DNA from: an uncultured Peptostreptococcaceae bacterium
GTDB lineage: Bacteria; Bacillota; Clostridia; Peptostreptococcales; Peptostreptococcaceae
Direction: 5' to 3'
DNA: 64,000 bases
NCBI GenBank assembly: GCA_947072565.1
Contig: CAMTIM010000029.1
Location: 1-64,000 of the forward strand
Part shown: positions 25,546 through 34,456 of the stretch, piece after piece
How the letters are laid out: the number at the start of each line of letters is the position of its first letter
Numbering within the stretch: the first letter of the stretch is position 1
Made by a program: the position numbers and the translations under genes
Notes under the pieces: generated by a model
Databases searched by the model: none
What the model was told of the DNA's origin: nothing
What the model saw: only the letters and a program-made list of their open reading frames with translations

Positions 25546-26301
25546 TTATTTTGAGTTATTATCGCAATAAACGTTCATAGCATCACTTAAAAACTGAGCT
25601 AGCCCTTCACCATATTTATCAATATTTTTAGTGAATCTTTCATCTGCAACATACATAAGTGCTAAGCCTCTGAATATTTCTATTTTGCAGTCGTAGAAAT
25701 TTTTACTTATATGATTTCTCCATTTCTCAACTAGCTCTTGAACTTTTTCGTCTTCTGGGCTTTTATCCATGAATTTCGCTAACTCTTCATATATACTACT
25801 TGCTTCTCCCATTATATTTTCCCAATCATTTTTTGAATAATTAGATGTTTTCTCTTTGCTTTCTTTGTATGCTTCACTGTTTCCATATCTTTTTTGTGTT
25901 TCATCTTTATATTTTTTTTGATGATTTTTTATTTCTTCATAGTCAAATGCTTTAAAATTTTTATTACTCATAGTTCCTCCTAAATTTTCAATAGTCTCAT
26001 CTATTGAATCTATTATTTTTTCTAATCTATTTTTCTTTTCAAATATAAGTTTACGCTGAACTTTTAGTGCTTCTTCTTTATCAAAATTTTCATCATCTAA
26101 AATTTGTTTTATTTTTTGAAGTGGAAATTCTAGTTCTTTGAAAATTAGTATTTGATACAGCCTTGAAATATCTTCATCATTATACATTCTATAATTTGAC
26201 TCAGTTCTTTTGCTTGGAACTAAAAGTTCTATCTTATCATAGTGATGTAACATCCTAACGCTAACACCTGTTATTTTTGAAACTTCGTTTATCATATACA
26301 C
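25546..26301 (-). CDS. MerR-family regulator with TipAS effector domain
   Basis: A 251-aa transcription regulator. Residues 1-75 are a MerR winged helix (INEVSKITGVSVRMLHHYD), then a dimerisation coiled coil (about 76-115), then a TipAS-type antibiotic-binding domain (about 135-250; KKYKDETQKRYGNSEAY and the C-terminal DAMNVYC). Relatives such as TipAL and Mta activate multidrug resistance genes. The start is a GTG at 26301, 8 bases from AGGAGG (26310-26315); this gives the family N-terminus MYMINEVSKITG. The GTG at 26310 overlaps the Shine-Dalgarno sequence. Likely targets are itself and the TraX-like gene. Confidence 0.9.
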   Translation of the reverse strand: MYMINEVSKITGVSVRMLHHYDKIELLVPSKRTESNYRMYNDEDISRLYQILIFKELEFPLQKIKQILDDENFDKEEALKVQRKLIFEKKNRLEKIIDSIDETIENLGGTMSNKNFKAFDYEEIKNHQKKYKDETQKRYGNSEAYKESKEKTSNYSKNDWENIMGEASSIYEELAKFMDKSPEDEKVQELVEKWRNHISKNFYDCKIEIFRGLALMYVADERFTKNIDKYGEGLAQFLSDAMNVYCDNNSK

Positions 26302-26452
26302 GTTATCCACCTCCTAAATTAATAATAATCTATAACATAATGTCAGTGTAAATAGATTTTTTTGATAAAACAGGATTTATTACAATAAGTTAAAGGTAAG
26401 TTTTTATAACCCGTATATTTATACTGAGTTATATTTGAAAGGAGGTGAATGT

Positions 26453-27142
26453 ATGAACATTTCAAATATAAATAGTAACACCTTTTTATTGAGAAGTTAC
26501 AGCACTAGCTCTTTACAAAAAATACACATCAATACTTCTACTAATAAAGAAAAAACAGACATATCATTAAAAGAAATAAAAGCTTTTAATAATGCTAAGC
26601 ACTTAGCTCGAGAAAACTTAGATGCCACATACAATTCAAGTATAAATAAAAAACTTCAAGAATCTTTAGAACATAAATTATCACAGCTTAATGAAATTAA
26701 AAGTATGGTTGAAAATAAAGACGAAAAAAATAATGTAGTAGATGATTCAATGAAAAATTCCAAAATTAATATTGATATCGAAAATACAGAACAAATTAAA
26801 GAAGAAAAAGAAACTTTACTTAGTGAAAATGAACAGATTTCTCTTCAAGATATAAATAAGAAAATAGCTGAAACTAATAATGGATTAAAGGAAATAAAAA
26901 TTTCAGGTGAAAAACTGAGTGAAGAATCTAAAATGATTGACGATAGGATATCTACATTTAAAAAAATGTATGGTAATGACATTTTCAAAATAGCAGAGAA
27001 AGAGGCAGTTTTAAAACAAGTATATGATACTCAAAATAACCCATTTATTAAGGAGTTAAAAAGTACTTTTGATGAAATTATAGAACTAGAAACACAATTA
27101 AATGATAAATTAAATAAAGATCAACCAAAAGATAAAAAATAA
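26453..27142 (+). CDS. Coiled-coil hypothetical protein (229 aa)
   Basis: I do not recognise this protein. It is 229 aa, without cysteine, signal peptide or membrane segment, rich in Lys, Glu, Asn and Ser. The first 30 residues are Ser/Thr/Asn-rich and probably disordered; much of the rest reads as long helices and coiled coil (about 75-105 and 130-220). The start is the ATG at 26453, which follows AAAGGAGGTG; an upstream TTG in frame is less likely. It is a single gene, divergent from the MerR gene and convergent with the sortase gene. Export apparatus or flagellar accessory proteins can look like this, but nothing specific supports that. Confidence 0.7.
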   Translation: MNISNINSNTFLLRSYSTSSLQKIHINTSTNKEKTDISLKEIKAFNNAKHLARENLDATYNSSINKKLQESLEHKLSQLNEIKSMVENKDEKNNVVDDSMKNSKINIDIENTEQIKEEKETLLSENEQISLQDINKKIAETNNGLKEIKISGEKLSEESKMIDDRISTFKKMYGNDIFKIAEKEAVLKQVYDTQNNPFIKELKSTFDEIIELETQLNDKLNKDQPKDKK

Positions 27143-27149
27143 ATATTAT

Positions 27150-27184
27150 AAAAAACCCTGAAATAAAATATATTTATTTCAGGG
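27150..27184 (-). terminator. Terminator of the sortase operon
   Basis: CCCTGAAATAAA (27156-27167) pairs perfectly with TTTATTTCAGGG (27173-27184) around a 5-base loop, and is followed on the minus strand by a T-run. It may also stop the convergent coiled-coil gene. Confidence 0.85.
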
Positions 27185-27193
27185 CTACAATCT

Positions 27194-27793
27194 TTAAATT
27201 AATCTAGCTTTAACACAAACTCTTTTTTTACTATCTTTTGTACATGTTATCATGGTCATTTCTTTCCTTGATAAATCTTGATTTAATACATCTAAATTCT
27301 CAGGTTCTACTACTTCTTTTTTATAAATTTTGTATCTAAATTCTCCATTCAATGCCTTTATTATTATTTCTGTTCCTATTTCAACATCTGCTAGACCTTT
27401 GAATACTTCATTGTATAAATTATTTCTATGACCCGCTAAAGAAAAATTTCCATATTCTCCAGGCATAGCTGTGTTTTCAAAGTGACCTACATTTTTTTTA
27501 ATTTGTTTCTCTGAAGTACCTTCAACTATTATATGTTGTATTCCTAAGTCTGGTATTTCAATAACACCAATTTTATCATCTGCATCTGTATTTTTGTATA
27601 CTTCCTTAGCACTAATGTTTTCATCATTAACTTTTGATATATTATTATTAACTATATCTTTTTCTAAAAATTCATGTACTTCTTTTTTACTTTCATGCTC
27701 AAATAAAATCTTCCCACCAACTCTAGTTCCTACTATGCTGAATCCTACGACTATAAGAGTTATTCCAATTATTTTCTTATGTTTATTTTTCAT
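27194..27793 (-). CDS. Class D-like sortase
   Basis: A 199-aa membrane-anchored transpeptidase. An N-terminal membrane helix (about 8-26) is followed by the sortase barrel with catalytic His122 (LAGHRNN), Cys184 (MITCT) and Arg191. The spacing and length fit class D/E enzymes. The gene is 8 bases downstream of an LPXTG surface protein gene, so that protein, with LPQTG, is the obvious substrate. Its ribosome binding site is weak (GGATGA), suggesting coupling to the upstream gene. Confidence 0.92.
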   Translation of the reverse strand: MKNKHKKIIGITLIVVGFSIVGTRVGGKILFEHESKKEVHEFLEKDIVNNNISKVNDENISAKEVYKNTDADDKIGVIEIPDLGIQHIIVEGTSEKQIKKNVGHFENTAMPGEYGNFSLAGHRNNLYNEVFKGLADVEIGTEIIIKALNGEFRYKIYKKEVVEPENLDVLNQDLSRKEMTMITCTKDSKKRVCVKARLI

Positions 27794-27801
27794 TGTAATA
27801 A

Positions 27802-29412
27802 TTATTCATCCTTTTTTTTAGTTAAAACTAACCCAGCTCCTATCATAGATGTTCCTAATACTGTTATCATGCCTCCATCAAAACCAATACCCGTTTGTGG
27901 AAGTTTTGGTTTTGTTATGCTTGGTAGTGTTGGATTTGGCTTTTGTGTTGTTGATGATTCTTGTTCCTCTTTTAGTGTGTCTTTTAGTAGTTTTACATCA
28001 TAGACAAGATCTACTTTTTTAAAATCCAAATAATTTTTAACTTCTATATCCGCATCTAAGTTTGGTATTTCAAATTTAATTCTCATATTTCCTTTTGCAA
28101 AATGTGTTGAGAGTACTTCATGTGATACGGATTTACCATTTACAGTTATTCTTGTATTTGAGTTTGGATCTATACCTTCAATAAAATCAAATATAGCATA
28201 GGTCTTATTGTTAATTTCTTCTATGTATGTTGTTTCATTTAATTGTACCCTTCCCATATTTTCAAATATTTTATTAGGAGAGCTTACCTCATTTTTTATA
28301 GAGCTTACCTTTCCATCTGATGAGGGTCTTTGTATTGTTGCGTTACTTCTAGGTACTGTAATATCCTTATTTAGTGAATTATCTACATTATTTGTAGAAA
28401 TTGAATTTATATCTTTAATAAACTTTAAAGTATCTTTTTTAAATATTACATCATATTCAATTTGTTTAACTTCACCTACGAAAGTATCTACACTACATTT
28501 TATAGTAGTTTTAGCATCTATATTTGGAATTTCATATTTAATTATCATTTTTCCATTTTCTACATCTTTAGATAATGTATTATAAGGTACAGGATTTCCA
28601 TTTACCAATATATTCAGTTCTTTATCCTTAGCTAAGCTGTTTACAAATTCTAATTGTGCATATGTTTTACCGTTAATTTCTTCTATATAACTTACTTTCC
28701 CCAAAGATTCCCTTGCCATTGATTCTACCAAAACATCATTAGATATTATTTTGTTTTCTACTTCACTTAGCTTACCATTTTGAGTAGTACTATTTTTAGC
28801 CTCTAATTGATTTTCGTTAGATTTTTCTACTTGGTTTTCATTAGGTTGCTTTGCTGGTTTTATTATTTGTGCTTCATTTTGGTTATTTGGTAATGTATTT
28901 ATATTTTCTTCTTTAATTGTTTCCTCCAATAAATCTACGTCAAACTTAGTTGGTGCATTTGTTTCATCTATATTTCTCTTTACAGTAATTTTATCTTGTA
29001 GTGCTGAAATCTCAAATTTTATGCTAGTTTTTTCTTTATCTAATTCATTTAATATATTTTCATATTTTACTTCTTTGTCATTTATAAATATTTGTAAGTT
29101 GCTTTTTTCATTTATTTTGCCGTTAAAGTTTAGGTTTAAATTTAATTTTCCGTCTTTCTCTTCTACATAGCTTACTTCATTTAAGAATGCTCTGTTTAAT
29201 TCTTTTTCTTCTTTTGATTCATTTTCCATTATTATGTTATTTTTTATTTCACTTATTTTAATCTTTGATTCTTGATTTAGATTTTTTACTTCAATAGCTT
29301 CTTTATTGCTATTTGTTTTTTCATTAGCATTAACTAATAAAATATTTCCCCCAAGCAAAACTACTGTAAGTGACATGGCTAAGCACTTATTCCTCATTTT
29401 CTTAAAACTCAT
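27802..29412 (-). CDS. LPXTG cell-wall surface protein with three NEAT-like repeats
   Basis: A 536-aa secreted protein. Signal peptide about 1-29, three related beta-rich repeats (about 80-165, 240-330 and 394-482), and a C-terminal sorting signal LPQTG (504-508), hydrophobic segment and KKKDE tail. Each repeat begins SYxEExxGKxY, contains a VNGxxV strand, a phrase like IKxEIPNxDA, and ends YDVxxxKDTLK; this order resembles NEAT heme-binding domains. The Y-x3-Y heme motif is missing, only one Tyr being left before DV. Linkers are Asn/Gln/Ser rich. It is operonic with its sortase and has AAGGGGGAT as ribosome binding site. Adhesion or ligand binding is likely. Confidence 0.85.
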   Translation of the reverse strand: MSFKKMRNKCLAMSLTVVLLGGNILLVNANEKTNSNKEAIEVKNLNQESKIKISEIKNNIIMENESKEEKELNRAFLNEVSYVEEKDGKLNLNLNFNGKINEKSNLQIFINDKEVKYENILNELDKEKTSIKFEISALQDKITVKRNIDETNAPTKFDVDLLEETIKEENINTLPNNQNEAQIIKPAKQPNENQVEKSNENQLEAKNSTTQNGKLSEVENKIISNDVLVESMARESLGKVSYIEEINGKTYAQLEFVNSLAKDKELNILVNGNPVPYNTLSKDVENGKMIIKYEIPNIDAKTTIKCSVDTFVGEVKQIEYDVIFKKDTLKFIKDINSISTNNVDNSLNKDITVPRSNATIQRPSSDGKVSSIKNEVSSPNKIFENMGRVQLNETTYIEEINNKTYAIFDFIEGIDPNSNTRITVNGKSVSHEVLSTHFAKGNMRIKFEIPNLDADIEVKNYLDFKKVDLVYDVKLLKDTLKEEQESSTTQKPNPTLPSITKPKLPQTGIGFDGGMITVLGTSMIGAGLVLTKKKDE

Positions 29413-29505
29413 AGTTTATCCCCCTTAAATATTTACCCCTTTTAAATATCATCTTGTCTCTAAATATATTATATAGTATTTTTATTTATATTTCTTACAA
29501 AGTAA

Positions 29506-29529
29506 AAAAATCCCCAAAAGGGGATTTTT
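29506..29529. terminator. htpG terminator
   Basis: AAAAATCCCC and GGGGATTTTT form a perfect stem with a 4-base loop (AAAA), immediately after the htpG stop, with A- and T-tracts on both sides. Confidence 0.85.
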
Positions 29530-31419
29530 CTATAATGAGATTATCATATTCATAAGTTGATTGTTTCTTTTTATAAAGTCATCTAACTGCGTAGGATCTA
29601 GCTCTTTATTAGATAATAATGCTATATCTACTATTTGATTACAAATTAATGATACTTGCTCTTTTTTATTCTCATCATCTTTTAAAGAAAGTAGTTTTTT
29701 AATTATAGGACTATTGTCATTTACAACTAATGTTTTTTCTTCTTCAAAACTCATTCCAAGATTCATTCCTACAAATTGTGATTTCATTTCAGACATTCTT
29801 CTTGATTGTTCTGAAACTAAAATTATAGCAGATGTATCTTCACTTTTTAAACTCTCTACAGAGTAAGTCTTTATTCTCTCACCTACTGAGTTTTTAAATA
29901 AGTTTTCTATATCAGCTTTCTCTTCTGTATTTTCTTTGCTATCTTTATCCTTTAACACTTCTGATAAATCAGCATCTATTCTATTAAAATTAACTCCTTG
30001 ATTTTTAAATTCTATCATTGATATAAAATGGTTGTCTATTGTAGCATCTAATACTACAGCATCTAAATCATAGTCTTTAAATAATTTTATATACTGAGAT
30101 TGTTGCTCTTCATTACTTGCATAGAATACTTTATTTTCATGCTTTTCTTTACATTTTTCTAAGTAGTCATTAAGTGTTATATATTCTGAGTTTATAGTTT
30201 TAAATAATATTATATCTTTTACTTTGTCATAGAATCCTTCATCTTTTAAGCATCCAAATTTAATAAATACTTGTATATCATCCCAGAATTTTTCATAATT
30301 TTCTCTTTCATTTTTAAATAATGATTTTAATTTATCTGCTACTTTCTTAACTATATGCTTAGATATTTTACTTACATCTTTATCATTTTGTAAGAAACTT
30401 CTTGAAACATTTAAAGGTAAGTCTGGGCAATCTATTATTCCTTTTAATAATAGTAAAAATTCTGGTACAACTTCTTTTATGTTATCTGCTATAAACACTT
30501 GATTGTTGTATAACTTAACTTTTCCTTCTACAAGTTCAAATTCATTGTTTAATTTAGGGAAGTATAATATTCCTTTTAAATTAAATGGATAGTCTACATT
30601 TAAATGTATCCAAAACAGTGGTTCATCAAATGTTTTAAATACTTTTCTGTAAAATTCCTTATATTCCTCATCAGTACAATCCTTCGGTGATTTTAACCAT
30701 AGTGGATTTGTATCATTTATCGGAGTAGCTTCTTTTACTTCATTATCTTCACTTTCAGATTTTTCATTTTGTTTTTGTACTTCTTCATTGCTATTTAAAT
30801 AAATATCTACTGGTAAGAATGAACAATATTTATCTATTATGTCTCTTACAGTAAATTCTTCTAAAAATTCCTTACTATCATCTTCTAAGAATAATGTAAT
30901 AGTAGTTCCTCTTGTAGTTTTATTATCACTTTCACTTATTTCGTACTCTGTACCGCCTCCACTTATCCATCTTACTGGCTTTGCATCTTCTTTATAAGAT
31001 AGAGTATCTATTTGAACTTTTTTAGATACCATGAAAGAAGAATAGAATCCTAATCCAAAGTGACCTATTATATCATTTTCCTCATTCATCTTATCTTTGT
31101 ACTCATTGAAGAAATCTTCAGCTCCAGAGAAAGCAACTTGATTTATATACTTATTTACCTCTTCTTCAGTCATACCTATACCATTGTCTTCAAATACAAG
31201 TGTTGAATTTTCTTTATCTATATATACATTTATTTTATATTCTTCGTTTTTATCCCCTGATATTTCTCCTAATGAAATTAGTTTTTTATGTTTATTTACT
31301 GCATCACAGCCATTACTTATAAGTTCTCTGATGAATATATCTTTGTCAGAGTACAACCATTTCTTTATTATTGGAAAAATATTTTCAGTATGTATTGATA
31401 TACTTCCTTTTTGATTCAT
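29530..31419 (-). CDS. htpG: Molecular chaperone HtpG (Hsp90)
   Basis: A 629-aa bacterial Hsp90, ATP-dependent chaperone of the cytosol. N-terminal ATPase motifs: RELISNGCDAVNKHKKL (about 28-44, where most relatives read ISNASDA), DNGIGM, and GHFGLGFYSSFMV. Middle domain with NVSRSFLQND and the catalytic Arg; C-terminal dimerisation domain in the last 120 residues. The acidic linker near 215-240 is Glu/Ser rich. It is monocistronic and is preceded by a CIRCE element overlapping its promoter. GAGGAG precedes the ATG. Confidence 0.95.
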   Translation of the reverse strand: MNQKGSISIHTENIFPIIKKWLYSDKDIFIRELISNGCDAVNKHKKLISLGEISGDKNEEYKINVYIDKENSTLVFEDNGIGMTEEEVNKYINQVAFSGAEDFFNEYKDKMNEENDIIGHFGLGFYSSFMVSKKVQIDTLSYKEDAKPVRWISGGGTEYEISESDNKTTRGTTITLFLEDDSKEFLEEFTVRDIIDKYCSFLPVDIYLNSNEEVQKQNEKSESEDNEVKEATPINDTNPLWLKSPKDCTDEEYKEFYRKVFKTFDEPLFWIHLNVDYPFNLKGILYFPKLNNEFELVEGKVKLYNNQVFIADNIKEVVPEFLLLLKGIIDCPDLPLNVSRSFLQNDKDVSKISKHIVKKVADKLKSLFKNERENYEKFWDDIQVFIKFGCLKDEGFYDKVKDIILFKTINSEYITLNDYLEKCKEKHENKVFYASNEEQQSQYIKLFKDYDLDAVVLDATIDNHFISMIEFKNQGVNFNRIDADLSEVLKDKDSKENTEEKADIENLFKNSVGERIKTYSVESLKSEDTSAIILVSEQSRRMSEMKSQFVGMNLGMSFEEEKTLVVNDNSPIIKKLLSLKDDENKKEQVSLICNQIVDIALLSNKELDPTQLDDFIKRNNQLMNMIISL

Positions 31420-31476
31420 TTTATTTTCTCCTCCTTGTTATAAATTAGTTTTTTATACTATCCCTTAGTAATTATT

Positions 31477-31518
31477 ATTGTAACATTTTTGTTAGCAGTG
31501 TCAAGTATCGAGTGCTAA
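31477..31518 (-). promoter_or_regulatory. htpG promoter overlapped by a CIRCE element
   Basis: CIRCE half-sites TTAGCAGTG (31492-31500) and GAGTGCTAA (31510-31518) flank 9 bases; one half is perfect and the other has two mismatches. The minus-strand promoter is -35 TTGACA (31499-31504), 16 bases, -10 TACAAT (31477-31482), so the -35 lies inside CIRCE and HrcA binding should block it. Confidence 0.82.
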
Positions 31519-31584
31519 TTTTTTCTTTAGATTTATAATTTTTTTATTTAAATACTCTTTTATTGCGATTTATTATTAAAATAA

Positions 31585-31624
31585 AAAGAGCAGTATCTTA
31601 AATTACAGTAGATACTACTCTTTA
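31585..31624 (-). terminator. Terminator after the DUF4179 gene
   Basis: AAAGAG-C-AGTATC pairs with GATACT-A-CTCTTT (one internal mismatch), with a T-rich tail on the minus strand, 11 bases after the DUF4179 stop. Confidence 0.75.
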
Positions 31625-31634
31625 TTAGTTATAT

Positions 31635-33035
31635 TTATTTTACTAAATTTATTTTCATTTGTTGGTCATACAATAGTTTAATACTATTATCTGTACCTGC
31701 TGATACACTTTTTATATCTTTAAACTTAGAAGTATCAGTGTTATAATTTTCAAACTCCCATATAGCTGTGTATCTACCTGTTTTCCTATCAATAGATGTT
31801 CTTGTATTTCCACCATTTATTATTATCTCTTTTTTATCTTTATCAAAGAATGAAAAATGACCATCATTTGGAACTACACCGTCTTTGTAATATGTACATC
31901 TTATTTCTTTATCTGTAATTTTAATATCCTCTAAAATTACTTTTCCATATTTACTTGTTTCAAATTCTATTGGTAGATTATCTATACTCTTAGGCTCCAA
32001 TTGAACCTCTTGTATACTTTCATCATATCCAAATGGTACTAAAGTTAAGGATTTTGTATTTTTAGTTCCTTTTAAAAATTCAATAGAATTTGTAGCTACT
32101 CCCGTGACAGGACTACTTCCACTTCCACCTTCACCTATCACATCTAATGATTTTCCATCTTGGTCAAATAATGCAAGGGAACTACTCATAGTAGGAGGGT
32201 CCCAATCAGCAGTAGCTCCTTCAATTTTTTCATTTACAACTATTTTATTTGCTAATGGAGATATAATTACTTTTTCTATATTTACATGATTTTTTACTTT
32301 TTTCTCTTTTCCTCCTATATTATCAGTTTTATTTAACACAAAGTCTTTATCTAATTCATATCTGTAAGTATCTTTTACTGCTTTTGATTTATCTATTTTT
32401 GTGCTTATTGACCAATTACCATTTATTCCAAATATCTTATCAGTCTCAAATTTAACATTCATATTATCATCTATTTTTATATAACTAACATCTATCTTAT
32501 CTATTCCTTTTAACTCATTATCGGATGAAAATTTTCCTTCTGATTCAAAAGTTCCTGAATGTCTTATATTTTTACCATCTATATATGCATCTATAAATGG
32601 TTTTCCAAAATACGCATTTTTATTTGCATCTTTCATTTCTTTTATATTTTTATCACTTTTTATTGTGTAAAATATAGTTAGATAATTATCATCAATAGAT
32701 GAACTATCTAAAGTAAATTCTATTCCTTTATCCTTTGTTTTTAAATTTACATCTACTCCTAATTTCTCAAATTGTTCTTTATCTGATTTGTACAAAGATT
32801 CATTATTATCATTAAAATAATCTATTATTTTTTTTATCATTGGAATTGAATCTGCTATAGACGGATTCATTATTCCTACTCCAACTATACCTGTACCTAT
32901 CATTATTGTTGATATTGATGCTATCATTATTTTTTTATATTTTCTTCTTTTCTTATAATTAGTTCCTCTTTTTATTGCATTTTTAGTTACTTCATCTATG
33001 CTATCTGGAATTTTTATATCATTATATTTACTCAT
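31635..33035 (-). CDS. DUF4179 domain anti-sigma factor-like membrane protein
   Basis: A 466-aa single-pass protein. A basic N-terminal cytosolic part (1-35, with YKKRRKYKK) precedes a membrane helix (about 36-55, IMIASISTIMIGTGIVGVGI) and a large extracellular beta-rich domain. This matches DUF4179 proteins, which are encoded next to ECF sigma factors and thought to restrain them. The start ATG overlaps the sigma stop by one base (TAATG), so the two are coupled and made in balance. The extracellular domain probably senses an envelope signal; degradation by proteases is known for related systems but not shown here. Confidence 0.87.
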   Translation of the reverse strand: MSKYNDIKIPDSIDEVTKNAIKRGTNYKKRRKYKKIMIASISTIMIGTGIVGVGIMNPSIADSIPMIKKIIDYFNDNNESLYKSDKEQFEKLGVDVNLKTKDKGIEFTLDSSSIDDNYLTIFYTIKSDKNIKEMKDANKNAYFGKPFIDAYIDGKNIRHSGTFESEGKFSSDNELKGIDKIDVSYIKIDDNMNVKFETDKIFGINGNWSISTKIDKSKAVKDTYRYELDKDFVLNKTDNIGGKEKKVKNHVNIEKVIISPLANKIVVNEKIEGATADWDPPTMSSSLALFDQDGKSLDVIGEGGSGSSPVTGVATNSIEFLKGTKNTKSLTLVPFGYDESIQEVQLEPKSIDNLPIEFETSKYGKVILEDIKITDKEIRCTYYKDGVVPNDGHFSFFDKDKKEIIINGGNTRTSIDRKTGRYTAIWEFENYNTDTSKFKDIKSVSAGTDNSIKLLYDQQMKINLVK

Positions 33036-33604
33036 TATTTTTCCTCCTTCAATATATCATATAACTTTTTCTTTCCTCTCCTTATATAAGACTTCACCGT
33101 ATTTTCATTACATTCCATAACCTGTGCAATTTGTGCTACAGTAAAGTCTTGAAAATATTGAAGTATTATAGGTGTCTTATATTTTTCATCTAAATTATCA
33201 ATCGCATCATACAAGTCTATATTTTCTTCTATGTTTGAATACTCAATTTCACCTATATAATCTTCCATTCTCTCATCTTGAAACTTATTGTAATACCTAT
33301 TTTTCATGTTAACATTATTAATAAGTATCTTAGTTATCCAAGTTTTAAAGAAGCTTGAATTTCTAAGTTTAGAAATATTTATATATGCTTTGTACACTGT
33401 TTCTTGATAGATATCAAGTGCATCATGTTCATTTTTTACATATATAAATGCCATTTTATAAAGATATTCTTTATGTATTTCTATAAGTTTTTCAAAGGAC
33501 TCATCGCACCCCTTTATTGATTGTTCTATTAGTTGTTGCTCTGTGTATTCTTTTTGTTTTTTATTGAACAGTTTTATTTTTTTTATAGCTATATTCTCAA
33601 TCAT
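33035..33604 (-). CDS. ECF sigma factor
   Basis: A 189-aa sigma-70 family factor of the extracytoplasmic function type. Region 2 (about 30-100; ALDIYQETVYKAYINISKLR, with WITKILINN) and region 4 (about 135-185; FTVAQIAQVMECNENTVKSYIRR) are intact and there are no regions 1 or 3. The open frame extends upstream, but the ATG at 33604 with GGGAGG nine bases before is the likely start. It forms a two-gene operon with the DUF4179 anti-sigma. A promoter resembling ECF targets precedes it, suggesting autoregulation. Confidence 0.9.
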   Translation of the reverse strand: MIENIAIKKIKLFNKKQKEYTEQQLIEQSIKGCDESFEKLIEIHKEYLYKMAFIYVKNEHDALDIYQETVYKAYINISKLRNSSFFKTWITKILINNVNMKNRYYNKFQDERMEDYIGEIEYSNIEENIDLYDAIDNLDEKYKTPIILQYFQDFTVAQIAQVMECNENTVKSYIRRGKKKLYDILKEEK

Positions 33605-33636
33605 TTTTTCCTCCCTCGTAATCCCGATTACACATA

Positions 33637-33666
33637 TTAGATGCACGATGTGTGCTAAGAGTTGCA
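33637..33666 (-). promoter_or_regulatory. Candidate ECF-sigma-dependent autoregulatory promoter
   Basis: On the minus strand, TGCAAC (33661-33666), 17 bases, CATCTAA (33637-33643), close to the TGTAAC/CGTCTA type promoters of ECF factors paired with DUF4179 proteins. The ATG is 33 bases from the -10. A small palindrome GTAATC-CC-GATTAC lies in the leader (33618-33631). Confidence 0.5.
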
Positions 33667-33687
33667 ACCTTTTTATATTTTATTGTA

Positions 33688-33729
33688 TTATAATGATTAT
33701 TTGACAAATATATAATGTAGGCGTATGGT
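33688..33729 (+). promoter_or_regulatory. Rubrerythrin promoter with PerR-like box
   Basis: TTATAATGATTATTT (33688-33702) matches the PerR box TTATAATNATTATAA at all but two positions. It runs into the -35 TTGACA (33701-33706); the -10 is TATGGT (33724-33729) after 17 bases. Repression by PerR and derepression by peroxide is expected. Confidence 0.68.
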
Positions 33730-33805
33730 AATAATAGTAATAATTACTGTTATCACTAGTTAAAAATATATATTAATTACATATAAAATAAAAGGAGGTA
33801 CAACT

Positions 33806-34342
33806 ATGAAATTAAAAGGAACTAAAACAGAGAAAAATTTAATGGATGCATTTGCAGGTGAATCTCAAGCTAGAAACAAATACTCTTACTACGCATCTCA
33901 AGCTAAAAAAGAAGGGTATAATAAAATAGCAGCTGTATTTGAAGAAACAGCACACAATGAAATGGCACATGCAAAAATGTGGTTTAAGTTATTACATGAT
34001 GGAGTACCAACAACAGAAGAAAATTTAAAAGATGCTGCAAATGGCGAAAACTATGAGTGGACTGATATGTATGAAAACTTTGCAAAAGATGCTGAAACTG
34101 AAGGATTTAAAGATATAGCATTTTTACTTAGATCTGTTGGAAAAATAGAAAAACAGCATGAAGAAAGATATTTAGAACTTCTTAAGTCAGTTCAAGAAGA
34201 AAAAGTATTCCAAAAAGAAGAAAAAGTTGAGTGGAGATGTATGAACTGTGGACATATACACACAGGAACAAAAGCATTAGAAAAATGTCCTGTATGTGAT
34301 CATCCAAAAGCTTATTTTGAAATAAAAGCTGACAAATTTTAA
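33806..34342 (+). CDS. rbr: Rubrerythrin
   Basis: A 178-aa non-heme iron peroxidase that reduces hydrogen peroxide, protecting anaerobes. The ferritin-like domain carries the diiron ligands in ESQARNKY (Glu19), [12 protein letters not shown] (about 46-57) and [15 protein letters not shown]; the C-terminal rubredoxin domain has CMNC and CPVC (about 145-165). Length is typical. AAAGGAGGT precedes ATG. Monocistronic, with a terminator shared with the convergent purL. Confidence 0.96.
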   Translation: MKLKGTKTEKNLMDAFAGESQARNKYSYYASQAKKEGYNKIAAVFEETAHNEMAHAKMWFKLLHDGVPTTEENLKDAANGENYEWTDMYENFAKDAETEGFKDIAFLLRSVGKIEKQHEERYLELLKSVQEEKVFQKEEKVEWRCMNCGHIHTGTKALEKCPVCDHPKAYFEIKADKF

Positions 34343-34417
34343 GTAAAGTATACAATGAAATAAAATAGAAATTAAATCTAGTAATATTAGTTTTAATGGA
34401 ATTTATAAAATATATAT

Positions 34418-34448
34418 AAAAAGACATCGCCATAAACGATGTCTTTTT
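34418..34448. terminator. Bidirectional terminator (rbr / purL)
   Basis: AAAAAGACATCG (34418-34429) pairs perfectly with CGATGTCTTTTT (34437-34448). It closes both the rubrerythrin gene and the purine operon. Confidence 0.9.
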
Positions 34449-34456
34449 CTTATATA

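Noticed and set aside
34182-34433. 83-aa frame antisense to the rubrerythrin end
   Set aside because: Overlaps the rubredoxin domain codons of rbr and a terminator; no initiation signal.
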